Numbered from the stretch's first letter, positions 16,535-26,550 are shown. The stretch is 37,557 bases of DNA from Nitrospira sp. (GCA_005116895.1 SWDO01000023.1:10185-47741), one strand, 5' to 3'. Program-made: numbers and translations. Notes: generated by a model from the sequence alone, not told the origin.

Positions 16535-17848
16535 TTACTCATCCTTGCCTTCAATACGAATCAGCGTCGGCGGCTCGGAGACGAACGCCTTCCGATTGAT
16601 TTCACGCAACGCGGTCTGGACATCCCGTTCCTTCGCCATATGGGTCTTGATGACAATCGGCACGGTCTGTCCTTCGCGGCGCCCCTGTTGCACCATCGAC
16701 GAAATGCTGATTCCACAGCGTCCCAACTCACCAGCGATCTGCGCCAATACGCCAGGCCGATCCACGACCATAAATCGCAAATAATAGAGTGAGCTGATCT
16801 CTTCCATCGATCTCAGCCGGAGCGGCCGTCGCTGATCCGGCTGAAACGACGCCACGGGCACGCGACCGGCGCTGCTTTTCAAAAGATTCCGTCCGATCGC
16901 AATCACGTCGCTGACCACCGCACTCCCAGTTGGCATGGATCCGGCCCCCCGGCCATAGAGGACGACGTCACCGACCGCATCACCGACGAGTTGGATGGCA
17001 TTGTACACATCCTCAACTTGGGCAATCGGAGACGCCGAAGGGAGCATCGTAGGATGAACCCGCGCCTCAATCTCTCCATCCACCAGTTTTGCGATACCGA
17101 GCAGCTTAATCGTGAAACCAAACTGCTTCGCGTAGGCGATATCGATCGGCGTGATGTTGGTAATCCCTTCCGTATAGATGTCCTTGAAGTTGACCGGGGT
17201 TCCATAGGCAAGGTTGACGAGGATGGCCAGCTTGTGCGCCGAATCGATCCCGGCCACATCAAAGGTCGGATCAGCTTCGGCATACCCGGCTCGTTGTGCG
17301 TCCGTGAGCACGTCCTCGAAACTGTGCCCCTCACGGGTCATTCTCGACAAAATATAGTTGGACGTCCCGTTGATGATGCCGTAGATGGATTCGATCGTAT
17401 TCCCGGCTAAGCCCTCCGTCAACGCACGAATAACGGGAATCCCGCCGCCGACGCTGGCTTCAAATCCTAGATCCACTCCTTTGCGCACGGCAGCGTCGAA
17501 GATTTCTTCTCCGTGAAGCGCCAGGAGCGCTTTGTTTGCCGTGACCACATGCTTCCCGGCCGCGATCGCATCCAGAATGACGCGTTTAGCCGTATCGTAT
17601 CCGCCGATGAGCTCAACGACGATATCGATGTCTGGAGCAGTCAGAACCTGTCTGCTGTCGGTCGTCAACACCCCGGCAGCCAAGGCGACGCCACGCTCCC
17701 TGACGACATCCAGATCTGCCACGCGAACGAGTTCAACCGGCACCCCGACGCGCCGTGTAATGAGGGCGGCATTATCGAGAAGGATTTTGGCGACTCCGGT
17801 GCCGACCGTACCGAACCCTACAATCCCGATTCCGATACGCGATCTCAT
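16535..17848 (-). CDS. hom: Homoserine dehydrogenase with C-terminal ACT domain
   Basis: This enzyme reduces aspartate semialdehyde to homoserine with NAD(P)H. The 437-residue protein has the Rossmann motif [28 protein letters not shown], the catalytic segment [28 protein letters not shown] and [23 protein letters not shown]. Residues about 350-430 form an ACT domain ([18 protein letters not shown]) expected to sense threonine. Its ATG overlaps the aminotransferase stop as ATGA, and thrC follows with no gap. Confidence 0.96.
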   Translation of the reverse strand: MRSRIGIGIVGFGTVGTGVAKILLDNAALITRRVGVPVELVRVADLDVVRERGVALAAGVLTTDSRQVLTAPDIDIVVELIGGYDTAKRVILDAIAAGKHVVTANKALLALHGEEIFDAAVRKGVDLGFEASVGGGIPVIRALTEGLAGNTIESIYGIINGTSNYILSRMTREGHSFEDVLTDAQRAGYAEADPTFDVAGIDSAHKLAILVNLAYGTPVNFKDIYTEGITNITPIDIAYAKQFGFTIKLLGIAKLVDGEIEARVHPTMLPSASPIAQVEDVYNAIQLVGDAVGDVVLYGRGAGSMPTGSAVVSDVIAIGRNLLKSSAGRVPVASFQPDQRRPLRLRSMEEISSLYYLRFMVVDRPGVLAQIAGELGRCGISISSMVQQGRREGQTVPIVIKTHMAKERDVQTALREINRKAFVSEPPTLIRIEGKDE

Positions 17849-19041
17849 TCCTCATCCCCATTGAGCTTGAGGGCTTTCCGGATTCCTCTGACGGCCTGCC
17901 TGGTGCGATGTTCGTTTTCTACTAGCCCAAACCGCACGTATTCATCACCGCCCTCACCGAATCCGATCCCCGGAGAAACGGCTACTTTGGCCTCTTTGAG
18001 TAAGAGCTTTGAAAACTCCAAGGATCCCATGTGGCGATAAGGCACAGGGATACGTGCCCACACAAACATCGTGGCCAGGGGCTTTGCGACTTGCCAGCCG
18101 ATCCGATTCAGCCCGCCCACGAGCACATCCCTGCGTTTTTGGTACCGCAACACCGTCTCCTTGACACAGTCCTGAGGGCCATTCAAGGCAATTACACTGG
18201 CGATCTGAATGGGTTGATAAATACCATAGTCCAGATAACTTTTAATCTTTGCCAACGCTCCGACGACCTCTCGATTACCCACACAAAATCCGACTCGCCA
18301 GCCTGGCATATTGTACGCCTTCGATAACGTGTAGAACTCTACGCCACAATCTTTTGCTCCCGGGACCTGCAGAAAACTTGGAGCTTTATACCCATCGAAC
18401 ACCAAATCAGCATAGGCAAGGTCGTGGATGACAATGACGTTGTGCTCCTTGGCAAACACCACGATCTTCTTGAAGAACCCCAAATCCACGACGGCCGTTG
18501 TAGGATTGTGGGGGAAATTGATGACGAGAATCTTCGGTCTCGGAAACGTCTGCCGATAGACGCGCGTCAGATCTTCGAAAAAATCGCTATCCTGACGGAG
18601 CTCGATACCACGGACCTCACCACCCGCAATGATGAAGCTGTACATGTGGATGGGATATGTCGGCGTCGGGGTCAGGACCACATCGCCCGGGCCGATCAGG
18701 GCCAACGCCAAGTGGGCGAGACCTTCTTTTGATCCGATGGTGACAATCGCTTCGGTCTCCGGATCCAGGTCAACACTGTAGTTTCGCTTGTACCAGCCAC
18801 AGATCGCATGCCGAAGTTTCGTGATGCCGCGCGAGGCCGAGTAACGATGATTCTTTCCTTTACGGGCGGCCTCGATCATCTTCTCGACGATATGAGGCGG
18901 GGTCGGTTGATCGGGATTTCCCATCCCAAAATCAATAATGTCGTGCCCGCGTTGGCGAGCCTCAAGCTTGAGTGATTGAACTTGCGCGAACACGTACGGC
19001 GGGAGTCGCTTGATCCGATAGAAACCTTCGCCCAACCCCAT
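17845..19041 (-). CDS. Class I/II PLP aminotransferase (AlaC/LL-DAP aminotransferase-like)
   Basis: A 398-residue fold-type I aminotransferase. Visible blocks are [44 protein letters not shown] (substrate/PLP site), [15 protein letters not shown], and the PLP lysine in [17 protein letters not shown]. The final arginine that binds the carboxylate lies in [18 protein letters not shown]. The closest recognised types are glutamate-pyruvate aminotransferase AlaC and the DapL/DapC-like enzymes; sequence alone does not decide. It heads the threonine operon and overlaps hom by four bases. ATG at 19041, with AAGGAAG close before it, is preferred over GTG at 19083. Confidence 0.88.
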   Translation of the reverse strand: MGLGEGFYRIKRLPPYVFAQVQSLKLEARQRGHDIIDFGMGNPDQPTPPHIVEKMIEAARKGKNHRYSASRGITKLRHAICGWYKRNYSVDLDPETEAIVTIGSKEGLAHLALALIGPGDVVLTPTPTYPIHMYSFIIAGGEVRGIELRQDSDFFEDLTRVYRQTFPRPKILVINFPHNPTTAVVDLGFFKKIVVFAKEHNVIVIHDLAYADLVFDGYKAPSFLQVPGAKDCGVEFYTLSKAYNMPGWRVGFCVGNREVVGALAKIKSYLDYGIYQPIQIASVIALNGPQDCVKETVLRYQKRRDVLVGGLNRIGWQVAKPLATMFVWARIPVPYRHMGSLEFSKLLLKEAKVAVSPGIGFGEGGDEYVRFGLVENEHRTRQAVRGIRKALKLNGDEE

Positions 19042-19079
19042 GAACTTCCTTTTGACTGCTCTTAAATATTTCTCACACC

Positions 19080-19104
19080 TCACTCATCCCGTCAAAATGA
19101 GTGA
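19080..19104. promoter_or_regulatory. Dyad in the leader of the threonine operon
   Basis: TCACTCAT (19080-19087) and ATGAGTGA (19097-19104) form a perfect 8-bp inverted repeat around a 9-base centre. It sits about 13-40 bases after the expected start of transcription from the 19124-19152 promoter. It could be an operator or a leader hairpin; there is no T-run that would make it a terminator. Confidence 0.45.
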
Positions 19105-19123
19105 AGGGATCCTGAAGGGCCCT

Positions 19124-19152
19124 ATTCTAATGGAGGGCTTTGGTCGAGTCAA
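19124..19152 (-). promoter_or_regulatory. Sigma-70 type promoter for the aminotransferase-hom-thrC operon
   Basis: TTGACT (minus strand, 19147-19152) is separated by 17 bases from TAGAAT (19124-19129), about 85 bases before the ATG at 19041. It is the best promoter match in the 295-base divergent gap between this operon and pdxJ. No gene is visible in the rest of that gap, and no equally good promoter for pdxJ. Confidence 0.7.
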
Positions 19153-19336
19153 TTTACCAAATTTTCTATGGGGTTCTGTAGTTGTCAGATGCGCCTACTC
19201 CTTATCCGGTGCTTCACCGATCTATGAGCCCGTTCTTGCCCCCTCTCGTCCCTTTCTGCTACTACTATCGCTGGATTGATGGCTCCAGCCTGTCTCACGC
19301 ACGTGTTCTCCGGCTGAGTGGATGCAAGGAGGGGAG

Positions 19337-20050
19337 ATGGCCCGGCTTGGTGTAAATATCGACCATGTGGCGACGTTGCGGCAGGCACGTGGAGGAACCG
19401 ATCCAGATCCTTTGGCGGCTGCAGTGCTTGTCGAGCTGGCAGGAGCAGACGGCCTGGTTGTTCACCTGCGGGAAGACCGGCGCCATATCCAAGATCGAGA
19501 CCTTCAACTCCTTCGCGAAATAACCCGCACAAAGCTCGACCTTGAAATGGCAGCCGACGCAGAAATGGCAAAGATCGCCCTGACCATCAAGCCCGACCTG
19601 GTCACGTTGGTACCAGAAAAGCGACAGGAACTTACCACTGAAGGAGGCCTGGATATCGCCGGGCACCGTGACCGAATTCAAAGCATTGTAACTCTGTTAC
19701 ATAACGGTGGGATTCCCGTCAGTGTCTTTGTTGAGCCCGATTTGAATCAGATCAGGGCTGCGCACAAGGTTGCGGCTGATTTCGTGGAGTTGCATACCGG
19801 TCGGTACGCGAATGCCACCCGCTCTAAAGAAGCCGATGCGGAATTCGAAGCCATTACCCACGCCGCCAAGCTGGCCTACAAGCTTGGGATCGGCGTCAAT
19901 GCCGGGCATGGGCTGAATTACCGCAACATCAAACGCTTGACGCATATTCCTGAAATCGTCGAGTACAACATCGGACACAGTATCATCGCACGGGCGGTCC
20001 TCGTTGGGCTCGTAGAAGCCGTGAAAGAAATGAAGGCCCTACTCAGTTGA
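19337..20050 (+). CDS. pdxJ: Pyridoxine 5'-phosphate synthase
   Basis: PdxJ condenses 1-deoxyxylulose 5-phosphate with aminoacetone phosphate, the last ring-forming step of DXP-dependent vitamin B6 synthesis. The 237-residue TIM barrel starts [20 protein letters not shown] and continues [63 protein letters not shown] and [13 protein letters not shown], all standard. The start at 19337 follows AAGGAGGGGAG. It is the first gene of the pdxJ-nnr-tsaE-lapA-mutS run. PLP made by this pathway is the cofactor of the aminotransferase and threonine synthase encoded divergently. Confidence 0.97.
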   Translation: MARLGVNIDHVATLRQARGGTDPDPLAAAVLVELAGADGLVVHLREDRRHIQDRDLQLLREITRTKLDLEMAADAEMAKIALTIKPDLVTLVPEKRQELTTEGGLDIAGHRDRIQSIVTLLHNGGIPVSVFVEPDLNQIRAAHKVAADFVELHTGRYANATRSKEADAEFEAITHAAKLAYKLGIGVNAGHGLNYRNIKRLTHIPEIVEYNIGHSIIARAVLVGLVEAVKEMKALLS

Positions 20051-20100
20051 TTTGAGATCGTCGACCTGCTGGGTCCGCCCGTTCTTCTCGTTCGTTCACC

Positions 20101-21699
20101 ATGACCAAGATTATTACCGCTGCACAGATACAGGCACTCGACCGCCGGACAATCTTAGAGGCTCGTATCCCTGCGACCACATTGATGGAGCGCGCCGGCT
20201 CGGGCGTTGTCTCTTGTCTTGAGCAACGGTTGGGGCCCGCACGGGGCAAGAGAGTCACCGTGGTGTGCGGCAAAGGCAACAATGGGGGGGATGGATTCGT
20301 TGTTGCGCGCCTCCTTCGTCGACGCCATGCGAACGTGCGTGTCCTCGTCGTGACCCCCACGTCCGAACTGAGCCGTGATGCTGCCACCATGTATAAGCAA
20401 TTCGTTCGTGGCGCAGGGAAGTCCTCCGTCTACCTCTATGCGTCCAAGGCCCAGGCGCAGGCACTTCTACAAGATAGTGATATTCTCGTCGATGCCCTCC
20501 TCGGAACAGGACTCTCTGCCACTGTCACTGGGCGCTATGCCGAGGCCATTGACAGCATCAATGAAACCGGTCGTCCCGTGGTGGCCGTTGATCTTCCATC
20601 GGGCCTCCATGCTGATACTGGAATGATCCTTGGCCGAGCCATTCGTGCCTCCTTCACCGTGACCTTTGGGCTACCGAAGTTAGGCCTTTATCAGAATGAT
20701 GGAATCGACCTCGCTGGAGAGGTGGCGCTCGTCGACATCGGAATTCCGCCAGCCTACATCGACGCGGTCCAGAGCCGAACGACCTTGCTGACACCGCACG
20801 TGGTGCGCACATACCTGCCAAAACGGCAAGCATCGAGTCACAAAGGAACATTCGGCCATGCCGGTATCATCGCAGGATCCGTCGGCAAAACTGGTGCAGC
20901 CGCCATGGCTGCTCAGGCGGCCCTGCGTATCGGTGCGGGCCTCGTGACTGTCGCGATCCCTACGAGTGTCAACGATGTATTGGAAGCAAAGTTGCTGGAA
21001 GTGATGACGATTCCGATGCCTGAAACGAAAGCGCGCACTTTGGCGCGAACCGCATTCGATCGGCTCGTCGCCTTCATGGAGGCGAGAACGGCTATCGCTA
21101 TCGGTCCAGGTCTATCAACTCATCCTGAAACGGTGGAGCTGGTGCGGGCCTTGACGAAACAGCTGGACCGGCCGGCTGTGTTGGATGCGGACGCCCTGAA
21201 TGCGTTGACGGGACGGACTGCCCTTCTGGCGGCTTGCAAAAGACCGCCAATCATCACCCCTCACCCTGGAGAAATGGCACGACTGGAGGCTGACGCCACG
21301 CCTCAGACCGTCAACAACGATCGGATTGGTACTGCCACCCGCTTCGCACGGGAACGGGGACTGTTCGTCGTTCTGAAAGGGGCTCGGACCGTCGTCGCCA
21401 GACCTGATGGAGTCGTCGCTATTTGCCCGACGGGTAATCCTGGCATGGCGACTGCTGGAACAGGCGATGTATTGACTGGCATGATCGTGGGACTCTTGGC
21501 TCAAGGCGTAGCCTCCTGGGAAGCGGCCTGTGCCGCCACCTACCTGCATGGTGTCGCTGGGGATTTGGCGTCAGCGAGAAAGGGCCAAGCCGGTTTGATC
21601 TCCAGCGATGTCATCGAGGAGATTCCCTGTGCCCTCAAGCGCATGTATCAGGCTCCATCAAACGAGGCCAATGAGATAATGCGGAACGATCCCATGTGA
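20101..21699 (+). CDS. nnr: Bifunctional NAD(P)H-hydrate epimerase / ADP-dependent dehydratase
   Basis: A 532-residue fusion that repairs damaged NADH/NADPH hydrates. The N-terminal half (YjeF_N, residues 1-215) has TLMERAGSGVV, VVCGKGNNGGDGFVVARLL and AVDLPSGLHADTG. The C-terminal half (YjeF_C, ribokinase-like) has KGTFGHAGIIAGSVGKTGAAAMA, AIGPGLSTHPETVELV, VLDADALNAL, ITPHPGEMARL and GNPGMATAGTGDVLTGMIVGLL. Domain order and length match bacterial Nnr. It begins 50 bases after pdxJ. The acpS gene often found at this junction in other bacteria is absent here. Confidence 0.95.
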   Translation: MTKIITAAQIQALDRRTILEARIPATTLMERAGSGVVSCLEQRLGPARGKRVTVVCGKGNNGGDGFVVARLLRRRHANVRVLVVTPTSELSRDAATMYKQFVRGAGKSSVYLYASKAQAQALLQDSDILVDALLGTGLSATVTGRYAEAIDSINETGRPVVAVDLPSGLHADTGMILGRAIRASFTVTFGLPKLGLYQNDGIDLAGEVALVDIGIPPAYIDAVQSRTTLLTPHVVRTYLPKRQASSHKGTFGHAGIIAGSVGKTGAAAMAAQAALRIGAGLVTVAIPTSVNDVLEAKLLEVMTIPMPETKARTLARTAFDRLVAFMEARTAIAIGPGLSTHPETVELVRALTKQLDRPAVLDADALNALTGRTALLAACKRPPIITPHPGEMARLEADATPQTVNNDRIGTATRFARERGLFVVLKGARTVVARPDGVVAICPTGNPGMATAGTGDVLTGMIVGLLAQGVASWEAACAATYLHGVAGDLASARKGQAGLISSDVIEEIPCALKRMYQAPSNEANEIMRNDPM

Positions 21700-21708
21700 G
21701 GACGTCCC

Positions 21709-22251
21709 ATGGCTACATCTGTCAGCTCTCTGAACCTTCTCCTCTTATCTCCTGGCAAGACAGAATCGTTCGGATACGCCATTGGTCAGGTGCTTCGTGT
21801 AGGTGAGGTACTTGCCTTGATCGGTGAATTAGGAGCTGGTAAGACAGCACTGGTCCGCGGAGTCGTGGCTGGCCTCGGCGTCCCAGCTGCTTCTGTCACG
21901 AGTCCGACGTTCGTGCTCGTCCATGAATACCAAGGGAGGCTTCCGGTCATTCATATCGATCTGTACCGATTGCAAAAGCCAGAAGAGGCCGAATCGATTG
22001 GACTGTCCGATTACCTTTCGGATGACGTCGCCGTCGCCATAGAGTGGGCAGATCGGTTTCCCCAGCTGCTTCCGGATGACCGACTTGAAGTGAGGCTCGC
22101 CCATCGAACCAGGAGAACCAGAAGAGCTGTGTTGGAAGCACGAGGTTCCCGCTCTCGCTTACTTCTCGCTCGCATCAAGAAGATTTTGCGTCGAACCCCT
22201 CGATCATCTCAACCAATCCTGCAACCAGACAGAAAGACTTCGCCGCGATGA
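21709..22251 (+). CDS. tsaE: tRNA threonylcarbamoyladenosine biosynthesis ATPase TsaE
   Basis: TsaE is the P-loop ATPase that, with TsaB and TsaD, completes t6A formation at position 37 of ANN-decoding tRNAs. The 180-residue protein has Walker [14 protein letters not shown], switch [18 protein letters not shown], and the Walker B/late motif VAIEWADRF. The last 45 residues are strongly basic and exceed the core family length. The ATG lies nine bases after the nnr stop, and the 3' end overlaps the LapA-domain gene by four bases. Its partners TsaB/TsaD are not in the window. Confidence 0.93.
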   Translation: MATSVSSLNLLLLSPGKTESFGYAIGQVLRVGEVLALIGELGAGKTALVRGVVAGLGVPAASVTSPTFVLVHEYQGRLPVIHIDLYRLQKPEEAESIGLSDYLSDDVAVAIEWADRFPQLLPDDRLEVRLAHRTRRTRRAVLEARGSRSRLLLARIKKILRRTPRSSQPILQPDRKTSPR

Positions 22252-22592
22252 CTCGACTGATTCTGATCGGCATTCTTGTGCTCCTTTCCTTGGCCTTCTT
22301 CCTTCAAAACCAAGAACAGGAAGTCACGCTCCGCTATTTCTTTGGATTACTTGAAGCCTCAACTCCTATTTACAAGCCCATTATGGCTGGATTTCTCATC
22401 GGCCTTTTAGTCGCAGCCATCTTGTTGTTTCCACCCTGGATCCGTGGGCGTATCGATCTTCGACGTAAGACGAAGGCCTTACAGGAAGCTGAATCGAACT
22501 TAGAGCGACTTCGGCAGTCTCTTGAGAAGATATCTGGACGCACCCACGCTCCCACACCGATGGAGTCTTCGAGAGACTTTACTGATGAGTGA
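22248..22592 (+). CDS. LapA-domain (DUF1049) inner membrane protein
   Basis: A 114-residue protein with two membrane segments (about residues 4-20 and 45-67). Between them is the family-typical QNQEQEVTLRYFFG, and the membrane part is followed by a charged coiled coil (RKTKALQEAESNLERLRQSLEKI). This is the LapA/YciS type, which in enterobacteria acts with LapB in controlling lipopolysaccharide synthesis. No lapB is nearby, so function is inferred at family level only. It overlaps tsaE and mutS at its two ends. Confidence 0.82.
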   Translation: MTRLILIGILVLLSLAFFLQNQEQEVTLRYFFGLLEASTPIYKPIMAGFLIGLLVAAILLFPPWIRGRIDLRRKTKALQEAESNLERLRQSLEKISGRTHAPTPMESSRDFTDE

Positions 22593-25239
22593 CCAGACCC
22601 TGAGCCCGCTTATGCGGCAGTATCGGGATATCAAACAGGGATACCCTGAAGCCATCCTGTTGTTTCGGGTCGGGGATTTTTATGAGATGTTCTACGAGGA
22701 CGCTCAGGAGGCGTCCCGACTCTTATCGATCGCCCTCACGTCTCGCGATAAGAACAGCGCCCATCCGGTTCCACTGTGCGGCGTTCCCTATCATGCCGCA
22801 ACCGGCTATATCGCAAAGTTGTTGAAGGCCGGCCGTATCGTGGCATTGTGCGAACAAGTCGAGGATCCCAAAGTCGCCAAAGGTCTGGTACGCCGTGAAG
22901 TCGTCAGGCTCTATACTCCGGGCACACTCGTAGACACAGAATTTCTCGCCCCGTGCGAGCTCAATTATCTTGCCGCGTTCGTCCTCCAATCAGACACGGT
23001 TCATGGAAGATCGATCGGCTTGTCCGTCCTTGAGGTTTCAACTGGTGAATTTTGGGGGATGGAGTTTCACGGTCCTCACGCAGTCACGCAACTATTGAAT
23101 GAAATCTCTCGACTAGACCCTCGAGAGGTTCTTTTTCCAGCAAACCTCGTTCCTGAATGTTCCGATTGGATCCAACAAATCGTCGGAACACGCCTGTGTG
23201 AACGGCCTCCCACATCGTTCAACCAGCACTCCGCTGCTCAGACCTTAATGGCGCATTTCCACGTTCAGGACTTTGCCGCCTTGGGCTGTGCCGACAGTCT
23301 CGCCGCCAGTAGCGCAGCAGGCGCGGTCTTATCGTACTTGCGCGAGACTCAACCGACGGTTCCTCTGGATCATATTCGCCGATTTACGATCCAGCGCAAT
23401 GACGAATACATGCACCTGGATGGCACCACCATCCGTAACCTGGAACTTCTCAAACCATTCCTGATGAACGAGAACGCGTCGGGTTCGAAGTCTACGACGC
23501 TCCTGAGCGTGCTGGATCGGACCTCCACGGCCATGGGAAGTCGACTCCTTCGCCAGTGGCTGGTACGGCCGTTACTCCATGCCGACCAGATACGGCAGCG
23601 CCTTGATGCGGTCGAAGAACTCAAAGACCACATGCAGGTCAGAACTGCTTTACGGAGCGCTTTGCGAGAGATCCAGGATATCGCACGACTTGGCAGTCGC
23701 ATTGTACTCGGCTTGGCCGGTCCGCGAGAACTTTTGGCCCTCAAGCAATCGCTTTCGGTTTTGCCCGAGATTGATATCCAACTCGCACCGCTTCAGAGTC
23801 TGCTGCTCTGTCAGGCGCGAACATCATGGGATAGCGGCCAGGATCTCTACGACGTGATTGAGCGTGCAATCCGACCCGATGTTCCACCTTCCATTCGAGA
23901 CGGAAACATCTTCACAGATGGCTATGACCCGGTCATCGACGAGTTGCGCAAAGCCAGCAAGGAGGGGAAAACTTGGATCGCTGCAATCGAGACGCAGGAG
24001 CGTGACCGAACGGGCATTGAGTCATTGAAGGTCCGTTACAATCAGGTGTTTGGCTATTACATCGAGATCACCAAAGCCAATCTTGCCCGGGTCCCCACTG
24101 ACTACATTCGCAAGCAAACGCTGGTCAATGCCGAGCGATTTATGACCGCTGAATTAAAAGAGCTGGAAGAACGTGTTACCGGAGCCGAGGCCAAGCTCCT
24201 GGCTCGTGAGCAGGAGCTTTTTATTCAGCTTCGCTTGCGGTTGGCTCAAGAGGCCTCTCGATTGGAGGCCATGGCGACCTCCCTTGCGCTTCTTGATGTC
24301 GTTGCCGGATTGGCCGAGGTGGCCGCTCTGTACCGGTATACCAAGCCGACGGTGACTGAAGGCGGTGCCCTTATCATCAGGGAAGGTCGTCACCCTGTCG
24401 TCGAGCGACTCTGTACGGATTCAGTATTCGTCCCGAATGATACCGTGTTAGACCTTGAACAGAACCGCCTCCTGATCATTACCGGACCAAACATGGCAGG
24501 AAAGAGCACCTATCTTCGTCAGGTCGCACTGATTATCTTGATGGCTCAGATTGGCAGCTTTGTACCCGCCTCAGAAGCGACGATTGGATTAACCGATCGC
24601 ATCTTCACAAGAGTGGGAGCCTCGGATAATCTGGCCGGGGGTCAAAGCACCTTTATGGTCGAAATGGTGGAGACCGCGAACATTCTCCAAAACGCGACTT
24701 CCCGCAGCCTCATTCTGTTGGATGAAATCGGGCGCGGTACAAGCACCTACGATGGCCTGAGTATCGCATGGGCAATTGCGGAATATATTCACGACTGCAC
24801 CAGGTTGGGCGCGCGCACTTTATTCGCAACCCACTATCATGAGATGACGCAACTGGAGCAACAACGAACCGGAATCAAGAACTATCGTGTCGCCGTCCAG
24901 GAATGTGATGGTGAGGTGGTGTTTCTCAGAAAAATCGTGGCAGGGAAAGCTGACCGAAGTTACGGCATCCACGTGGCCAAACTGGCAGGTCTTCCGGGGG
25001 AGGTCATTCGCCGCGCACAAACGGTGCTGTCACAACTGGAACAACCGGAGTCTGCCAATTCAAGGATGAATCAGGATGAACACCCGACGACAACGGAACT
25101 CCTTCCTTCTCCTCATCCGATGATAGAAGAGGTCAAACAGATCGACCTCTTTTCGATGACACCGCTCGATGCGCTGAATTGTCTTGCTGAGTTACAACGT
25201 ATGGTGAGATCGGAGGGCGACAATCCATCTGATCGATAA
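22585..25239 (+). CDS. mutS: DNA mismatch repair protein MutS
   Basis: An 884-residue MutS1. The mismatch-reading Phe-X-Glu is in GDFYEMFYEDA near the N-terminus. Connector, lever and clamp domains follow (KVRYNQVFGYYIEITKANL). The C-terminal ATPase has Walker A GPNMAGKSTYLRQ, GGQSTFMVEM, Walker B SLILLDEIGRGTSTYDG and the histidine switch ATHYHEM. The C-terminal tail is short and ends in a helical segment (TPLDALNCLAELQRMV) like the tetramerisation end of other MutS proteins. ATG 22585 overlaps the LapA-domain gene by eight bases and gives the normal N-terminus; an in-frame ATG at 22522 lies inside that gene and is rejected. Confidence 0.97.
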   Translation: MSDQTLSPLMRQYRDIKQGYPEAILLFRVGDFYEMFYEDAQEASRLLSIALTSRDKNSAHPVPLCGVPYHAATGYIAKLLKAGRIVALCEQVEDPKVAKGLVRREVVRLYTPGTLVDTEFLAPCELNYLAAFVLQSDTVHGRSIGLSVLEVSTGEFWGMEFHGPHAVTQLLNEISRLDPREVLFPANLVPECSDWIQQIVGTRLCERPPTSFNQHSAAQTLMAHFHVQDFAALGCADSLAASSAAGAVLSYLRETQPTVPLDHIRRFTIQRNDEYMHLDGTTIRNLELLKPFLMNENASGSKSTTLLSVLDRTSTAMGSRLLRQWLVRPLLHADQIRQRLDAVEELKDHMQVRTALRSALREIQDIARLGSRIVLGLAGPRELLALKQSLSVLPEIDIQLAPLQSLLLCQARTSWDSGQDLYDVIERAIRPDVPPSIRDGNIFTDGYDPVIDELRKASKEGKTWIAAIETQERDRTGIESLKVRYNQVFGYYIEITKANLARVPTDYIRKQTLVNAERFMTAELKELEERVTGAEAKLLAREQELFIQLRLRLAQEASRLEAMATSLALLDVVAGLAEVAALYRYTKPTVTEGGALIIREGRHPVVERLCTDSVFVPNDTVLDLEQNRLLIITGPNMAGKSTYLRQVALIILMAQIGSFVPASEATIGLTDRIFTRVGASDNLAGGQSTFMVEMVETANILQNATSRSLILLDEIGRGTSTYDGLSIAWAIAEYIHDCTRLGARTLFATHYHEMTQLEQQRTGIKNYRVAVQECDGEVVFLRKIVAGKADRSYGIHVAKLAGLPGEVIRRAQTVLSQLEQPESANSRMNQDEHPTTTELLPSPHPMIEEVKQIDLFSMTPLDALNCLAELQRMVRSEGDNPSDR

Positions 25240-25257
25240 CCCATATTGATCAGATGG
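25225..25257. repeat. 10-bp inverted repeat spanning the mutS stop
   Basis: CCATCTGATC (25225-25234) and GATCAGATGG (25248-25257) are perfect inverted copies with a 13-base centre. The left arm contains the last codons of mutS. It stands directly before the larger hairpin at 25264-25304, giving two consecutive stem-loops at the mutS mRNA end. Confidence 0.5.
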
Positions 25258-25263
25258 TATAAA

Positions 25264-25304
25264 GCAAACGGGCGGCATTTCCGAGAGAAATGCCGCCCGT
25301 TTGC
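25264..25304. terminator. Large perfect hairpin between convergent mutS and exported-protein genes
   Basis: A 17-bp perfect stem (25264-25280 with 25288-25304, arm GCAAACGGGCGGCATTT) encloses a 7-base loop. It sits between the mutS stop and the 3' end of the convergent gene at 25320, the place expected for a bidirectional terminator. Neither side has a long T-run, so it may stabilise 3' ends or act with Rho rather than be a classical intrinsic terminator. Confidence 0.65.
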
Positions 25305-25319
25305 ATCTCACAATAGTCT

Positions 25320-25982
25320 TCAGTGCGCTTGGTTATATTGTGCGGTCGAATGAATTAAACCGCCGACGGTTTTCCCGCCTGGAAGCATCACATCGTACTG
25401 CATGCCCACATTGCCGCCATCGGGCGTCACCGGCGAGCTGTTAAGACCCGCCATGCCTTTCGCGCAAGTTGGTTCGAATTCATTTTTTCCAGCGCATTCC
25501 CTAAGACGAAGCGCGGAAATGCTCAGAGGCTTCCCCACTGAACCGGAAACCTCAGGTAACTTCTTCACGGATGAAATCACCCGATGATTCTGCTCGGTTT
25601 CCGTGGCGACGAATTCGATCAAGTCCGTTGTGCTGCCGGGAGGAACTTCCTTCGCTGCTGTTGGTCCAGCATGAGGCCGTCCCATCTTTTTCAGCTCTTG
25701 CCAGGCTGACTTATCGGCATAGAACTTCAGCGTTTTGCCCGGATGAACTTTTTGCCAGTACAACCCGCTCTCTGCATTACCACCGAAGACGGCTGTGTTA
25801 ATCCACACAGCTTCATCGTAGGGATCAAGGATGATCACCCGACCTTGAATGGTGGTCGGTTTGCTCATGTCGCCCCATTCGAATCGTTCTTGAAATGACT
25901 CAATAGCCGAGGCAGTCGAACCCATACCGACGACCAGCGCAACGGCTGCCAGAACGGCTGCTCCTCGCTTCTGCAACATCAT
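25320..25982 (-). CDS. Exported protein of unknown function (second of a pair)
   Basis: I do not recognise this family. The 220-residue protein has a clear Sec signal peptide (MMLQKRGAAVLAAVALVVG, cleavage after STASA). The mature region starts IESFQERFEWGD and contains TIQGRVIILDPYDEAVWINTA, a HPGKTLKFYADKSAWQEL segment, GSTTDLIEF, and a pair of cysteines (ECAGKNEFEPTC) that could form a disulphide. There are no further membrane segments or lipobox, so it is probably periplasmic or secreted. The start at 25982 follows AAGGAGG. It lies 52 bases after another small exported protein on the same strand, so the two probably form one transcript. Confidence 0.75.
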   Translation of the reverse strand: MMLQKRGAAVLAAVALVVGMGSTASAIESFQERFEWGDMSKPTTIQGRVIILDPYDEAVWINTAVFGGNAESGLYWQKVHPGKTLKFYADKSAWQELKKMGRPHAGPTAAKEVPPGSTTDLIEFVATETEQNHRVISSVKKLPEVSGSVGKPLSISALRLRECAGKNEFEPTCAKGMAGLNSSPVTPDGGNVGMQYDVMLPGGKTVGGLIHSTAQYNQAH

Positions 25983-26034
25983 GTTCACGTCCTCCTTAAA
26001 CAACATATTCAGCGTCTTATGCACCGGAGATCGG

Positions 26035-26550
26035 CTAATCTTTAATCACCTTGAACCCGGTGATGGTTCTGCCGTCTAGCGTGACTTCCATGGCAACCAA
26101 TTCTTGAGAGGCCTTGATAATTTGGTCCATCAAGGCTTTGTCTTTGACCGCCAGTCGAACCGTGGTGGCCGCATGGTACCAGCCAGAATAGGTTGAATTT
26201 TTCTCACTACCTCCGGAGAATCCCCAGGCACAACAACTGAACAATGGATCAGGCGGCTTCACGTCAAGCATCGTTGATGATCGCCCTCCACTGTCGCCGG
26301 AGCCTGGTTCTCCCGTATTCCAATATTGAATGCCGAACAAGAGCTCCCCATCTGGGTTGTCCGCCCACTGCGACCAGACTCGGCCTTGCAGTTTCTTGGC
26401 TGCCTCAGCAGCCTTTAAGGGCTTCCCTCCAACGACTGCATCGGCGAGGCCTATGTGTTCTATTGCCCCTGCAGCGAACGAAAAATCAGCCGCTAGCAAA
26501 CCGAAAGACGAAAAAACCGCCGCTGCTGCTAGAACGACAGCCCTTTTCAT
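26035..26550 (-). CDS. Exported protein of unknown function (first of a pair)
   Basis: Not recognised. It has 171 residues with a Sec signal peptide (MKRAVVLAAAAVFSSFGLLA, cleavage likely after FSFA). The mature part begins AGAIEHIGLADAVVGGKPL and has QGRVWSQWADNPDGELLFG, a glycine/serine-rich stretch with adjacent cysteines (LFSCCAWGFSGGS), and ends in AMEVTLDGRTITGFKVIKD. It resembles neither an enzyme nor a transporter component that I know. The start at 26550 follows AAGGAGGG. Its own promoter lies about 160 bases upstream, so the gene pair is an independent unit placed between mutS and the M16 protease gene. Confidence 0.75.
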   Translation of the reverse strand: MKRAVVLAAAAVFSSFGLLAADFSFAAGAIEHIGLADAVVGGKPLKAAEAAKKLQGRVWSQWADNPDGELLFGIQYWNTGEPGSGDSGGRSSTMLDVKPPDPLFSCCAWGFSGGSEKNSTYSGWYHAATTVRLAVKDKALMDQIIKASQELVAMEVTLDGRTITGFKVIKD

